The notes: generated from the sequence alone by a model not told the origin. A stretch of 64,000 nt of DNA from Limnohabitans sp. (GCA_009693505.1 SHXD01000003.1:1-64000), one strand, 5' to 3'. Shown: positions 18,582-28,531, counted from the stretch's first letter. Program-made: numbers and translations.

Positions 18582-20006
18582 TTAGCTTGTCATTGGGTCT
18601 GCGCGTTTGAACTGCACCTCGCAGTTCAAGCCGCTGACCGAACCCGCCATGGGTTCGTTGCGTAATTTAATTTCACCTTGGAGTGATTGCACAATGCCCA
18701 AACAGATGGACAAGCCCAAGCCACTTCCCTGACGTGTGTCCCCTGATGCAAAGGGTTGAAACAGTCGGTTTTGCAGATCGTCACTCAGGCCAGGGCCTTC
18801 ATCTCGCAAACTGAACATCACTGTATCGCCATGAGGCCGCAGATCCAGTTTCAAGCGTCCTCCCTGCGGACTATGGCGAATGGCATTGGACAGCAGGTTG
18901 CGGGTAAGTTCCCTCAGCATCCAGTCGGGCGCAAAAACGCCACTGACCTCAGTGTCAATTTCAAAATCCAAGCTCTTAACGACCATCAAAGGCGCTAATT
19001 CAAGCGCTAATTCTCGAGCGACTAGCGAAAAATCTGTCCATGCAGGCTGGGTTGAAACATTGAGTTGCTCCACCTTGGCCAGCGCCAACATTTGATTGAT
19101 CAACTGCGTCGCACGGTCAATGGTGAGTGCAATGTCTTGCAGTGCTTGATCATTGGGCGTATCGCCATGCTGCGCAGATTGCACCTGAAGTTTCAAGACG
19201 GCCAGCGGTGTTCTGAGTTGATGCGCTGCATCGCGAACAAATCCTTTTTGCTGCGCCAACAAGGATTGCAACTTTTGCATCACATGGTTGGTGGCCAAAA
19301 TGAGGGGCTGAATTTCTTGGGGTGCCGCGTCGTAAGCCAAGGGCGCCAAATCATGCTCAGATCGATTTTCCAAATGTTCCGACAACTTGCGCACCGGTTG
19401 TGTAGCGCGTTGCACCACACTCACCACGACCAATGCAATGATGCCCAACAGCAAAGCCTGTCGCCACAGGGTACCGATCAACAGTTCACGCGCCAAGGTG
19501 TGGCGTAACTCCAAGGTTTCAGCCACTTGAATCACAGCCATGGCGCGCCCCTTTTCGCTCACCACGGGCTGTAACAGTGTGGCCACACGTATCTCTTCAC
19601 CTTGGTAAGTGTCGTTGTAAAAATCAACCAAAGCAGCATAGGCGGGCTTGGCAGGAATTTGTCCTTTCCACACGGGCAATTCTGCAAAGCCAGACACCAT
19701 GGTGCCATTCAAATGTGAGACCTTGTAATACAAGCGACTTTGATTGTCTGATTCAAAGGCCTCAGTGGCGGCATAGGGCACCAAGGCTCTGATCTGGGCA
19801 TCGTTGTCATAACCCACCACATCAAGTTGTTCACTGATGGTTTTGGCTGAAGCCAATAAGCTTCGGTCGTAAGCAATGTCCGACGCGTTCAAAGCTTCCT
19901 GATAAAGGCTCCATGCATTGATGCCCACCAAGACCAAGAGGGGCAACAAAATTCCCAACAACAGTTGCCTGCGCATCGACATTTTGGATGCCGTACCAAG
20001 CATCAT
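18582..20006 (-). CDS. Sensor histidine kinase, TctE-like
   Basis: A 474-residue inner-membrane kinase: transmembrane segments at about 14-33 and 183-199 flank a periplasmic sensing domain of the 2CSK_N type. Then comes a HAMP-like linker, the H-box with H262 in FVRDAAHQLRTPLAVL, the N-box RNLLSNAIRHSPQGG and the G-boxes DEGPGL and GSGLGLSICLGI. It overlaps the response regulator gene by 4 bp (start 20006, regulator stop 20003). Divergent from tctCBA, so it probably senses a tricarboxylate or similar carboxylate outside the cell and controls that transporter. Confidence 0.92.
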   Translation of the reverse strand: MMLGTASKMSMRRQLLLGILLPLLVLVGINAWSLYQEALNASDIAYDRSLLASAKTISEQLDVVGYDNDAQIRALVPYAATEAFESDNQSRLYYKVSHLNGTMVSGFAELPVWKGQIPAKPAYAALVDFYNDTYQGEEIRVATLLQPVVSEKGRAMAVIQVAETLELRHTLARELLIGTLWRQALLLGIIALVVVSVVQRATQPVRKLSEHLENRSEHDLAPLAYDAAPQEIQPLILATNHVMQKLQSLLAQQKGFVRDAAHQLRTPLAVLKLQVQSAQHGDTPNDQALQDIALTIDRATQLINQMLALAKVEQLNVSTQPAWTDFSLVARELALELAPLMVVKSLDFEIDTEVSGVFAPDWMLRELTRNLLSNAIRHSPQGGRLKLDLRPHGDTVMFSLRDEGPGLSDDLQNRLFQPFASGDTRQGSGLGLSICLGIVQSLQGEIKLRNEPMAGSVSGLNCEVQFKRADPMTS

Positions 20007-20716
20007 GTGTTGACCTTCAATAAGTAGCCCAAGCCACGCAAAGTCACCAAGCCAAGGCCAGTGTCTGTTAATTTTTTGCGAAGTCGGTAAGCCACCACTT
20101 CGATGGCTTCAAATTGAACGTCCAACTCAAGTGGAAACACTGCTGCAAACAATCGCTCTTTGGAAACCGCCTGGCCTGGCTGCGACATCAAAGCCTGCAG
20201 CATGGCCACTTCTCTAGGCGTCAGTTCCATCGGTTGACGGTTCAAATAAGCGGCACCATTCAAGGTATCTAAAGTCAGGGCGCCTATTTGAAGTGATTGC
20301 ATGTCTGCTCTCAGCGAGACTTCGCCCTCTCTTTGATCATGGGCGGATGGGTTGCTGCGTGCACGTCTATAAAGGGCATTGACACGGGCTTCTAGTTCAT
20401 CCAAATCAAAAGGCTTGGCCATGTAATCGTCGGCACCCGAATTCAAACCCAACACGCGATCGCCCACTGTGGTTCTGGCGGTCAACACCAGAACGGGCGT
20501 TGTCAGGCCCTCTTTTCGGATTTGGGACACCACATTCAAACCATCGCCATCGGGCAGCGTTAAATCCAGCACCACCACATCAGGACGCACACTTTTCCAC
20601 AAGCTCATCGCCTGAGCTGCCGAGCTGGCACAGCTGACCTGCATACCGCGCCGCGACAAACTGCGAGCAAGTGTTTCTTGCAAGTAAGGGTCGTCTTCGA
20701 CCAACAATAAGTGCAT
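20003..20716 (-). CDS. OmpR-family response regulator, TctD-like
   Basis: A 237-residue regulator with a receiver domain (acidic pocket E7, D8 and D9, phosphoacceptor D51 in VVLDLTLPDGDG, K in MAKPFDLDEL) and a C-terminal OmpR winged helix (about 150-235; ELTPREVAMLQALMSQPG). It partners the kinase encoded immediately downstream. The 90 bp between its start and tctC would hold both divergent promoters and its binding site. Confidence 0.93.
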   Translation of the reverse strand: MHLLLVEDDPYLQETLARSLSRRGMQVSCASSAAQAMSLWKSVRPDVVVLDLTLPDGDGLNVVSQIRKEGLTTPVLVLTARTTVGDRVLGLNSGADDYMAKPFDLDELEARVNALYRRARSNPSAHDQREGEVSLRADMQSLQIGALTLDTLNGAAYLNRQPMELTPREVAMLQALMSQPGQAVSKERLFAAVFPLELDVQFEAIEVVAYRLRKKLTDTGLGLVTLRGLGYLLKVNT

Positions 20717-20806
20717 GGATCAGTACTTTCCCTAGGGTTTTCGACAGGTAAATGACAGTTTAAGAGAAGATGATCGGTCATCGATTTTGCACTCAAAGGA
20801 GACACC

Positions 20807-21766
20807 ATGCGTCGTGATCAGTTCATCAAATCCGTTTTGGCCTTGGCAGCAGGTTCTAGCCTGTCACTGCCCTCATTGGCAGCCGCCAACATCAAAATGA
20901 TGATTCCAGCCAATCCCGGTGGCGGTTGGGACTCCACGGGCCGTGCTTTGGGCAAAGCGCTGCAAGACTCTGGCGTGGCAAGCTCGGTCACCTATGAAAA
21001 CAAGGGTGGCGCTGCCGGCATCATTGGCCTCGCACAATACGCCAACGCCACCAAAGGCGATGGTAACTCCTTGATGGTCATGGGCGCCGTCATGTTGGGC
21101 GGCATCATCACAGGCAAGCCCCCTGTCAGCCTTGATAAAGTTACACCCATTGCACGCTTAACCAGTGAGTACAACGTGTTTGTGGTACCAGCCAATTCGC
21201 CCCTCAAAACCATGAAGGACGTGGTGGAGCAATTGAAAAAAGACCCTGGCAGCGTCAAGTGGGGCGGTGGTTCACGCGGTTCTACAGAACACATTGCCGC
21301 AGCCATGTTGGCACGCGAAGTGGGTGTCGATGCAGCCAAGATCAACTACGTGCCATTCCGTGGCGGCGGTGAAGCTGTTGCGGCCATTTTGGGCGGCAAT
21401 GTCACTGTGGGCGGTAGCGGCTACAGCGAATTCCAGCAGTACATTGAAACTGGAAAAATGCGCCCCATTGCCGTCACATCGGGTAAGCGCTTGAAGGGTA
21501 TCAACATTCCCACCATGATCGAGCAAGGCTACAACGTTGAGATTGGCAATTGGCGTGGTGTTTATGCACCTGCTGGCCTCACAGCCGCGCAGCGCAAAGA
21601 CCTGACAGACATGGTTCTCAAAGCCACAAAATCAAAATCTTGGGCTGAGTCACTGGAAAAGAACAACTGGACACCCGCCTGGATGGCCAACCCAGCGTTT
21701 GACGATTTCGTAGACAGTGAATTTGCAAGTTTGCGTGCCACCATGGTCAAGTCCGGCATGATCTAA
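20807..21766 (+). CDS. tctC: Tripartite tricarboxylate transporter substrate-binding protein (TctC/Bug family)
   Basis: A 319-residue periplasmic binding protein with a cleavable signal (MRRDQFIKSVLALAAG...LPSLAAANI; the twin arginine at the very start is not a clear Tat motif). The mature part shows Bug signatures: IPANPGGGWDSTGRALG, NKGGAAGIIG and GGSRGSTEHIA. It captures a carboxylate and delivers it to TctA/TctB. AAAGGAG lies just upstream. It is followed by an intercistronic terminator and then tctB and tctA, divergent from the TctD/TctE genes. The true ligand may be citrate, isocitrate or another carboxylate. Confidence 0.92.
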   Translation: MRRDQFIKSVLALAAGSSLSLPSLAAANIKMMIPANPGGGWDSTGRALGKALQDSGVASSVTYENKGGAAGIIGLAQYANATKGDGNSLMVMGAVMLGGIITGKPPVSLDKVTPIARLTSEYNVFVVPANSPLKTMKDVVEQLKKDPGSVKWGGGSRGSTEHIAAAMLAREVGVDAAKINYVPFRGGGEAVAAILGGNVTVGGSGYSEFQQYIETGKMRPIAVTSGKRLKGINIPTMIEQGYNVEIGNWRGVYAPAGLTAAQRKDLTDMVLKATKSKSWAESLEKNNWTPAWMANPAFDDFVDSEFASLRATMVKSGMI

Positions 21767-21818
21767 GCATTCACCCATGGTGAATCATGGCTGATTGATT
21801 TCTTTCAACAGCCTCTTT

Positions 21819-21847
21819 TTCTGGGTCCTGAGGGACCCAGAATTTTT
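21819..21847 (+). terminator. Intercistronic hairpin terminator between tctC and tctB
   Basis: Perfect ten-base-pair stem TTCTGGGTCC (21819-21828) with GGACCCAGAA (21833-21842), loop TGAG and five T residues. Placed between the binding protein and its membrane subunits, it should let only part of transcription through, giving more TctC than TctBA. Confidence 0.85.
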
Positions 21848-21864
21848 GACACAAAGGACAATGC

Positions 21865-22377
21865 ATGTCGCAGCCCCACCCCGCAGCCCCCACGCAAATT
21901 GCCATTGGCCTCTTCGGCTTGGTGCTGTCTTTGCTCATGATGTGGGGCGCCACCAGCATCTCTTCTGAGGCGGGCTACGCAGGAGTTGGGCCCAACTTCT
22001 TGCCGTGGGTGGTGGCGGTCTTTCTGGCTGTCTGCTCTGCTTGGCTAATTTGGGAATCTCTGTCGGGTGGTTATCGCAACATGCCAGAAGCCAGTGGTGC
22101 AAAGAAAGCCGATTGGCACGCATTTGCATGGGTCTCGGCGGGCATTTTGGCCAACGCTGCACTGATCAATCTGGCGGGGTTCGTGGTGAGTTGCGCCATC
22201 TGTTTTATTTTGGCTGTCAGGGGTCTTCGAATTTCACAAGGCGACCCTGCTGGCAACATTTTGCAAACACTTAAAGATTGTGTTTTGGGCTTCCTCATTG
22301 CAGCACCTGTTTTTTGGCTGTTCACCAAGTTCTTGGCCATCAATTTACCCAACTTAACCGGGACCTCTTGGCTTTAA
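21865..22377 (+). CDS. tctB: Tripartite tricarboxylate transporter small membrane subunit TctB
   Basis: A 170-residue protein with four hydrophobic segments (about 10-30, 45-62, 88-125 and 145-165), the usual size and layout for TctB. It assists the large permease TctA in importing the ligand bound by TctC, using an ion gradient. It follows the intercistronic terminator, and tctA starts 20 bp after its stop. Confidence 0.9.
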   Translation: MSQPHPAAPTQIAIGLFGLVLSLLMMWGATSISSEAGYAGVGPNFLPWVVAVFLAVCSAWLIWESLSGGYRNMPEASGAKKADWHAFAWVSAGILANAALINLAGFVVSCAICFILAVRGLRISQGDPAGNILQTLKDCVLGFLIAAPVFWLFTKFLAINLPNLTGTSWL

Positions 22378-22397
22378 GCCCAAGTTGAAAACAACAC

Positions 22398-23897
22398 ATG
22401 TTAGATACTTGGAACAATCTGCTCTCTGGTTTTGCAACTGCCGGAACCCCCATTAATTTAATCTGGGCCTTTGTGGGCTGTGCCTTAGGCACCGCCATTG
22501 GCGTGCTACCCGGCTTAGGCCCTGCTGTCACCGTGGCCATGCTCTTGCCCATCACGGCGCAAGTTGAACCCACAGCTTCCATGATTTTTTTCGCCGGCAT
22601 TTATTACGGCGCCATGTATGGCGGCTCGACCACTTCCATTTTGCTCAACACCCCTGGCGAAACTGGCACGATGGTCACCGCACTTGAAGGTTTCAAGATG
22701 GCCAAGAATGGCCGCGCAGGATCGGCATTGGCCACTGCAGCCATTGGGTCTTTTGTGGCCGGCACTTTGGCCACCATCTTGGTCACCTTGTTTGCCCCCG
22801 TGGTGGCTGAATTTGCAGTGAAGTTAGGCCCCCCAGAGTATTTCTGCATGATGGTGTTGGCCTTCATCACAGTGAGTGCTGTATTGGGTCACAGCACCGT
22901 TCGCGGCCTTTCCGCCTTGTTCATTGGCTTGGCCTTGGGCCTGGTTGGCATGGACCAAATTTCGGGGCAAGTGCGTTACACCGGCAACATTCCTGAATTC
23001 ATGGACGGCATTGAAACGGTGCTGATTGCAGTCGGCTTGTTTGCTGTTTCGGAGGTCATGTACAACGCGCTCTACGAAGGCAAAAGCAGCGCAGACATGA
23101 ACCGACTTACCAAAGCCCAAATGACACCTTTGGAGTGGCGCAGGTCTTGGCCCGCATGGCTTCGCGGAACGGCCATTGGTTTTCCTTTTGGCACCATTCC
23201 TGCCGGTGGTTCAGAGATTCCAACTTTTTTAAGCTACGCCACTGAAAAGAAGCTTTCAAAATACCCAGAAGAGTTTGGAACAGTCGGTGCCATTGAGGGC
23301 GTCGCAGGACCGGAAGCTGCCAACAATGCCGCTGTGACAGCCACTTTGGTACCCTTGTTAACGCTCGGCATTCCCACTTCTGTCACGGCCGCCATTTTGT
23401 TATCGGCACTGCAAAACTACGGCATCCAAGCGGGTCCTCAGTTGTTTCAAAACTCATCCTCCTTGGTATGGGCTTTAATTGCCTCGCTCTACATTGGCAA
23501 TGTGATGTTGCTGGTGCTCAATTTGCCGCTGGTGGGCTTGTGGGTTAAGTTGTTGCAAATTCCCAAGCCACAGCTTTATGCAGGTATTCTAATTTTTGCA
23601 ACTGTTGGCGTGTACGGCATGCGTCAAAGCAGCTTTGATTTGTTCATCATGTATGGCTTTGGTTTGATGGGCACCCTCATGCGGCGCTATGATTTTCCGG
23701 TCGCACCCGTCATCGTGGGCATGATCTTGGGGCCACTGGCTGAGGCACAAATGCGCAATGCTTTGTCCATCGGCGAAGGTCACTGGCGTGTGTTTTGGGA
23801 TCGGCCCATGTCTTTCACCTTGCTCAGCGTGGTGGCCATTTGCTTGTTGCTGCCACCCATTTGGTCGGCATGGCAGCGCCGCAAATCAAAGGTCTAG
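22398..23897 (+). CDS. tctA: Tripartite tricarboxylate transporter large permease TctA
   Basis: A 499-residue permease with about a dozen membrane segments. Family motifs include [20 protein letters not shown] near residue 30-50, [15 protein letters not shown] near 75-90, and the repeated-half equivalent [19 protein letters not shown] near 300. It forms the translocation channel of the TTT system. Its last 12 bp overlap the end of the convergent hydrolase gene, and its terminator lies inside that gene (23913-23937). Confidence 0.95.
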   Translation: MLDTWNNLLSGFATAGTPINLIWAFVGCALGTAIGVLPGLGPAVTVAMLLPITAQVEPTASMIFFAGIYYGAMYGGSTTSILLNTPGETGTMVTALEGFKMAKNGRAGSALATAAIGSFVAGTLATILVTLFAPVVAEFAVKLGPPEYFCMMVLAFITVSAVLGHSTVRGLSALFIGLALGLVGMDQISGQVRYTGNIPEFMDGIETVLIAVGLFAVSEVMYNALYEGKSSADMNRLTKAQMTPLEWRRSWPAWLRGTAIGFPFGTIPAGGSEIPTFLSYATEKKLSKYPEEFGTVGAIEGVAGPEAANNAAVTATLVPLLTLGIPTSVTAAILLSALQNYGIQAGPQLFQNSSSLVWALIASLYIGNVMLLVLNLPLVGLWVKLLQIPKPQLYAGILIFATVGVYGMRQSSFDLFIMYGFGLMGTLMRRYDFPVAPVIVGMILGPLAEAQMRNALSIGEGHWRVFWDRPMSFTLLSVVAICLLLPPIWSAWQRRKSKV

Positions 23898-24758
23898 CAA
23901 CGCTTTCGTCAAGGCACTCAATCGAGTGCCTTTTTTTGTGAGATCGGTCACGATGCTGAAGTGATTGAGGCCTGCCAACTCTTCGCAAACGGGAACTGTG
24001 CGCGTCCCCCAAGCTTGGTGAATCAATCGGTTGTGGCGCAAAAATTCTGGACTTTCATCACCACCCGCCACTGTGTACAAAACGCCCTTTCGGGGCCGTA
24101 GCCACAAAGCCGGACTGGCCATGCGCGCGTGCTTGGCTGTAAGCCTGAGTGAGTCTTGAAGGAAAGGTGTTTTGCGCAGTGGTGTCAGGTCGTACAAACC
24201 AGAAATAGACAGCGCCTTTTGAATCCAATGTGCAGGGATGCTTGGGTCAACATGTTTCCAATCGCAAGCCAACAGCATAGCGGCCAGATGCCCTCCCGCT
24301 GAATGTCCTGCCACAGACACATGCTTGGGGTTGCCGCCATAGCGAGCAATGTTGTGCCAGGTCCATGCCATGGCCTTGACCATTTGATGCGCAATATCAG
24401 GAATGGTCACAGGCAATTCGGCAGTACCAGGACACAAAGCGTAGTTCACCACCACCACGCACACGCCCATGTCATGTAAAGGCGGCGCCACAAAAGAGTG
24501 ATCTGCTTTGTCAAGGCTGCGCCAATAGCCGCCATGAATAAAAACCACCACGGGAGCATTGGACTTGCTGGCTGGAAAGATGTCCAAGCTTTCATTAGGG
24601 CCATCGCCGTAGGCAATGTTGAGCGTGCATTTCAAGGCAGCACGCGCGTCAGCAGAAGTCTTAGACCAATGTGCAAAATGCGCTGCATGGTCTGGCACCA
24701 ATGCACGGTTGTTGTACATGCTGTCAAACCAAGCAGCGTTTTGGGTACTCATCACCAT
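23886..24758 (-). CDS. Alpha/beta hydrolase, kynurenine formamidase/esterase-like
   Basis: A 290-residue serine hydrolase of the BD-FAE/arylformamidase-like group. The oxyanion-hole motif is HGGYWRSLDK, the nucleophile is in GHSAGGHLAAML, and the likely catalytic histidine is in LAGLNHFSIV near the C-terminus. No signal peptide, so cytoplasmic. AAAGGA precedes the start; two ATG codons, at 24758 and 24752, are both possible. It begins 6 bp after the TonB receptor stop, so the pair is an operon and it may process what the receptor brings in. A role in tryptophan breakdown is possible by family but no other kyn gene is near. Confidence 0.82.
   Translation of the reverse strand: MVMSTQNAAWFDSMYNNRALVPDHAAHFAHWSKTSADARAALKCTLNIAYGDGPNESLDIFPASKSNAPVVVFIHGGYWRSLDKADHSFVAPPLHDMGVCVVVVNYALCPGTAELPVTIPDIAHQMVKAMAWTWHNIARYGGNPKHVSVAGHSAGGHLAAMLLACDWKHVDPSIPAHWIQKALSISGLYDLTPLRKTPFLQDSLRLTAKHARMASPALWLRPRKGVLYTVAGGDESPEFLRHNRLIHQAWGTRTVPVCEELAGLNHFSIVTDLTKKGTRLSALTKALLDL
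23913..23937 (+). terminator. Terminator of tctCBA located inside the convergent hydrolase gene
   Basis: Perfect seven-base-pair stem GGCACTC (23913-23919) with GAGTGCC (23924-23930), loop AATC and seven T residues (23931-23937). It is 15 bp past the tctA stop and lies within the 3' coding part of the hydrolase, where the same bases encode the KKGTRLSAL region. Confidence 0.85.
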
Positions 24759-24764
24759 CGTCCT

Positions 24765-26963
24765 TTAAATTTTCATTTCCAATCGCACCTGAACATTTTG
24801 CCAATTGCGCGTGTTGGTGTTGGCTGTTTCTGAGAAGCCATTGCCAATGTAAGTTGTGCCCGTGAGGTACTCACGCGGCGTGAGATTGCTAACCGTCACG
24901 CGCAAAGCTGTGGCGGGTGAAAACCGCCAAAGACCATACACATCAACAACCCGTTTGGAACCCTGGTAAGCCCATTGCTGTTCTGTTCGACGGGTGGTGT
25001 AGTCGGGGTTCATATTGACATTGCCGCCCAGCGTGAGGGGAATGGCACGGATGCGGTAGTCACCCCCCAAGTTGGCCGTCATATTAGGTTGCTGGTCCAA
25101 GCGATTGTTAGGGCCCATGACATCCAACACTTTAGAGCCAAAGAAACTCAAGTTACTTCGAACGTCGACTGCTGGTGCATCTGACCAGACTTGGTTCAAC
25201 CTGAACTTGGCTTCTAACTCAAGGCCCTGAGTGATGGCATCACCCACATTTTGAGGACTGGAAACAAATCGACGCTGACCTGGCGCCCACACCGTGTCAT
25301 ACCGCTCGCTGGTGACATAGCGAATTAAATCGCTGATGTTGCGTCTGAACACATTGGCGCTTAAGACGCCGCCCTCTGCCAAATAGCGCTCGACGGCGAT
25401 GTCAATGCCCGTTGCCAATTCAGGCTTCAAGCCAGGATTGCCAATTCGATCGGGGCGCGTTGGGCTGTTGGCTTCGCGAGACAATGCTGTTCTGGCAACC
25501 AGATTCAACAAGGTGGGTGTTTTGTAACTGCGCGTGAGGCTCATGCGCACTTGATCGCGACTTTGTGGAATGGGTTTCCAAACAGCATGCAACAGGGGTG
25601 TTAACACACCACTCTTGTTGCGCTTCTCGCCCTCTTCATTGTTGCCTTCGGTCAGAATACTTTCATAGCGAATGCCCGCATGCGCACTCCAATTGGGGTT
25701 GATGGTCCATTCGTCTTGTGTGTAAATGGCCCAGCGTTGCGTGCGTGCGCGCATGTTGCCAGCCTCATCAGAGACCTCGGCAATAGACTCTTCCGTTCTG
25801 CGCACGCCCTCCAATTCAAGACCACTGACATACTGGTGACCGTTGGCAGAAACGTGCGTGAGTTTGCCATTCCAAGACTGCGACAAATCTTTGTAGCTTT
25901 GCGATTCTTCCAAGGTATTGAGCAAGCCCGTCGAACCCAAGGCAACTTGGTTAAATCGGAACTTGTAGTGAGATTCACCCAAGCCAAATTTAAATTCAAA
26001 TCTGTCATCTGCCGAGAAGCGTTGGTTCCACTGACCATTCAAGCGCGTCATCACAAAGCGGCTGTTGTTGGTGGTATTGGCCGCATCAGACGCAATAGGC
26101 TGTTGAATGCCATTGATAGACTTGTTTTCAGTCAGATCGATATGCCCCGCACTGCTGAACTCTGAATACACCATGAAGGGCATCAAGATGAGCGCTTTGC
26201 CTTGTTCACCGCGCCACATGAGCCTGGCGTTGGCATTCATACCTTGGCGATGCCCCAAGCTCACGGTTTGGCGTTCGCGGTGCGAAGACCATGCTGGCAT
26301 ACGGCCTTCTGCATCGACACTGGAATCGGTCAGGGAGGTATTGTCCTCAGGGCGCCATGAGTTCATGGCAGAGACTGTGAGGGTTCCGTTGAGCGGTTCA
26401 GACTTGAGGTTGTGAACCCAGTTGAAACCTTCTGATCGGTGTCCGTTTTCAAAGGCACTGCCGACCTTCAAATCATCTGGGTTGGCTCGCTGGCCTTCGC
26501 GCAAAATGATGTTGATGGTGCCAGCAATAGCCCGCGCGCCGGTCTCAGCAGTTGGCGCACGCATAATTTCGACTTTCTCCACCATCTCGGGTGTCAAGGA
26601 CTCTACAGAAAAGCCGGGTGGCACGCGTTGCCCGTCCAAAAGGATCTGGGTGTAACCACCGCCTAAACCTCGCATGCGGATGGCGCCACCGCGGCCTGGT
26701 GCGCCTTGAATGGTGACACCGGGCAAGCGTTTCAAAACTTCACCCAAGGTGCCATCACCTTGTTTGTCGAGCTCCTCCCGACCAATCACAATTTTGGCTG
26801 CCGTGGACTGCCGGCGCTCTTCCATGGTGTTGTCGCGGTTGCTTTTGATTTCGACGCGGCCCATGTCTTGAACAGGCGCATTGGCAGGTGGCGCAGTCTG
26901 TGACAAGCCCCAGGGTGAAATGAGTGACAAAACGGCGAGTGCGGCGGGGGTCTTGATTTTCAT
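24765..26963 (-). CDS. TonB-dependent outer-membrane receptor
   Basis: A 732-residue outer-membrane receptor. Signal peptide at the start (MKIKTPAALAVLSLISPWGLSQ), a TonB-box-like VEIKSNRD segment, a plug domain (about 55-165; LGEVLKRLPGVTIQGAPGRG, then MRGLGGGYTQILLDGQRV) and a beta-barrel to the C-terminus. I choose the ATG at 26963 because the signal peptide starts there; a GTG 45 bp upstream is open, and an AGAGGA sits directly against the ATG, which is closer than usual. Family members import siderophores, cobalamin, haem or oligosaccharides; the CirA/FepA-like plug does not define the ligand. In an operon with the alpha/beta hydrolase. Confidence 0.9.
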   Translation of the reverse strand: MKIKTPAALAVLSLISPWGLSQTAPPANAPVQDMGRVEIKSNRDNTMEERRQSTAAKIVIGREELDKQGDGTLGEVLKRLPGVTIQGAPGRGGAIRMRGLGGGYTQILLDGQRVPPGFSVESLTPEMVEKVEIMRAPTAETGARAIAGTINIILREGQRANPDDLKVGSAFENGHRSEGFNWVHNLKSEPLNGTLTVSAMNSWRPEDNTSLTDSSVDAEGRMPAWSSHRERQTVSLGHRQGMNANARLMWRGEQGKALILMPFMVYSEFSSAGHIDLTENKSINGIQQPIASDAANTTNNSRFVMTRLNGQWNQRFSADDRFEFKFGLGESHYKFRFNQVALGSTGLLNTLEESQSYKDLSQSWNGKLTHVSANGHQYVSGLELEGVRRTEESIAEVSDEAGNMRARTQRWAIYTQDEWTINPNWSAHAGIRYESILTEGNNEEGEKRNKSGVLTPLLHAVWKPIPQSRDQVRMSLTRSYKTPTLLNLVARTALSREANSPTRPDRIGNPGLKPELATGIDIAVERYLAEGGVLSANVFRRNISDLIRYVTSERYDTVWAPGQRRFVSSPQNVGDAITQGLELEAKFRLNQVWSDAPAVDVRSNLSFFGSKVLDVMGPNNRLDQQPNMTANLGGDYRIRAIPLTLGGNVNMNPDYTTRRTEQQWAYQGSKRVVDVYGLWRFSPATALRVTVSNLTPREYLTGTTYIGNGFSETANTNTRNWQNVQVRLEMKI

Positions 26964-27053
26964 TCCTCTATTTTGACAGGGGAATTCAAATTTGTGTCTG
27001 GCCTTCACTCAACCGACAAATTGACGGGTTTCTATGCAACCCAGTGCTTGGCC

Positions 27054-28511
27054 TTATTCGCCAGACTTGAACAAAGCCGCCACCTTGCGCTTAGGCTTGA
27101 TGTTGGCAGAAATGCCCGTGCGGGAAGCGGTCGTTTTAGGTGACGCTTCCCAAGAGGCCGCTGCAGCTTGCTCCAAGCTAGGAGCCTCGTAGGGTTTCTC
27201 AAAGAAAGGATCTCTTGAGACTTGCGCAGGCCTGAAGCTGCTGCGCCGGTCGCGAGGGGCCTCTTCTTCACGGCGCCGCTCAAAGCCACGCTCGGGTCTT
27301 CTCTCTTCTCGGCGATCGTCACGTCGCTCTTCCCGTCTACCTTCGCTGACATTGCCTCGCGAACGGTCTTCATCCAATGGATAGTTTTCCACTTCAAGTT
27401 TGGTTTTGATGAGCTTTTCAATGTCGGCTACCAAGCGCATGTCGGAGGGTGAGACCAAAGTCACAGACAGTCCCGAGGCGCCAGCACGGCCTGTGCGACC
27501 AATGCGGTGCACGTAATCTTCAGCATTGAAGGGCACATCAAAGTTAAACACCGCAGGTACATCTTTGATGTCAAGTCCGCGGGCTGCCACATCCGTGCAG
27601 ACCAACAAATCGACTTCGCCTTTTTTGAAGGCCTCAAGGGCTTTGAGACGTTCGTCTTGGGACTTGTCACCATGCAAGGCAGCGGTGACCAGACCCTCGC
27701 GCTCAAGAGAGCGCGCCAAACGGGCACAACCCAGTTTGCTGTTGACAAAGATGAAGGCTTGCTTGATGCCGCGCTCGATTAACACGGCTTTCACAACCCT
27801 GCGCTTGTCGTCATCTTGCGCACTGTAAAAACGTTGCTCTACCGTGGAAGCTGTTTCGTTGGGGCGTGCCACTTCAATGGTGACGGGGTCTTGTAAATAG
27901 CTTCCCGCCAAACGCTTGATTTCAGGCGAAAAAGTGGCCGAGAACAAGAGCGTGGTGCGCTGCTTAGGCAAGAAACTGAGGATGCGTTGCAGGTCTGGCA
28001 AGAAGCCGATGTCGAGCATGCGGTCGGCTTCGTCTAGCACCACATATTCCACCTGATTGAGCACCGCGTTTTTGGCTTCAATGTGATCCAGCAAGCGACC
28101 TGGTGTGGCCACCAGAATTTCGACGCCTCGTTTGAGCTCAAGGGTTTGCGGCTTCATGTCCATGCCGCCAAACACCACCGTGCAGCGCATTTGGGTGTAC
28201 TTGGCATACAGCTTGATTTGCTGCGCCACCTGATCGGCCAACTCTCGTGTTGGCAGCAGGACCAAGGCGCGCACAGGATGGCGAGCGGGCGATGTGGACG
28301 TGTTTTCGTGCTTCAAAAGGCGTTGGAGCAGCGGCAGCGAAAAAGCAGCGGTTTTACCGGTACCCGTTTGCGCAGCGCCCATCACGTCTTTCCCGGTCAA
28401 AACCACAGGTATGGCCTGGGCTTGAATGGGGGTCATGGATTCGTAGCCCATTTCGGCTACGGCACGTGCCAGCGGTTCTGCCAGCGATAGATTTGAAAAA
28501 GATGCGGTCAT
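27054..28511 (-). CDS. DEAD-box ATP-dependent RNA helicase, RhlE-like
   Basis: A 485-residue RNA helicase for RNA remodelling, ribosome assembly or decay. Q motif YESMTPIQAQAIP, Walker A AQTGTGKTAAF, VLDEADRMLD, SAT (LLFSATFS), ARGLDIKDV and HRIGRTGRAG are all present. After the core (about residue 375) comes a charged, probably disordered tail rich in alternating Arg and Glu (GRREERRDDRREERR...), ending in a basic KPKRKVAALFKSGE segment. The dcd gene is upstream on the same strand; only 20 bp separate them. Confidence 0.93.
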   Translation of the reverse strand: MTASFSNLSLAEPLARAVAEMGYESMTPIQAQAIPVVLTGKDVMGAAQTGTGKTAAFSLPLLQRLLKHENTSTSPARHPVRALVLLPTRELADQVAQQIKLYAKYTQMRCTVVFGGMDMKPQTLELKRGVEILVATPGRLLDHIEAKNAVLNQVEYVVLDEADRMLDIGFLPDLQRILSFLPKQRTTLLFSATFSPEIKRLAGSYLQDPVTIEVARPNETASTVEQRFYSAQDDDKRRVVKAVLIERGIKQAFIFVNSKLGCARLARSLEREGLVTAALHGDKSQDERLKALEAFKKGEVDLLVCTDVAARGLDIKDVPAVFNFDVPFNAEDYVHRIGRTGRAGASGLSVTLVSPSDMRLVADIEKLIKTKLEVENYPLDEDRSRGNVSEGRREERRDDRREERRPERGFERRREEEAPRDRRSSFRPAQVSRDPFFEKPYEAPSLEQAAAASWEASPKTTASRTGISANIKPKRKVAALFKSGE

Positions 28512-28531
28512 TAACCCGCTATTGTCGCACT

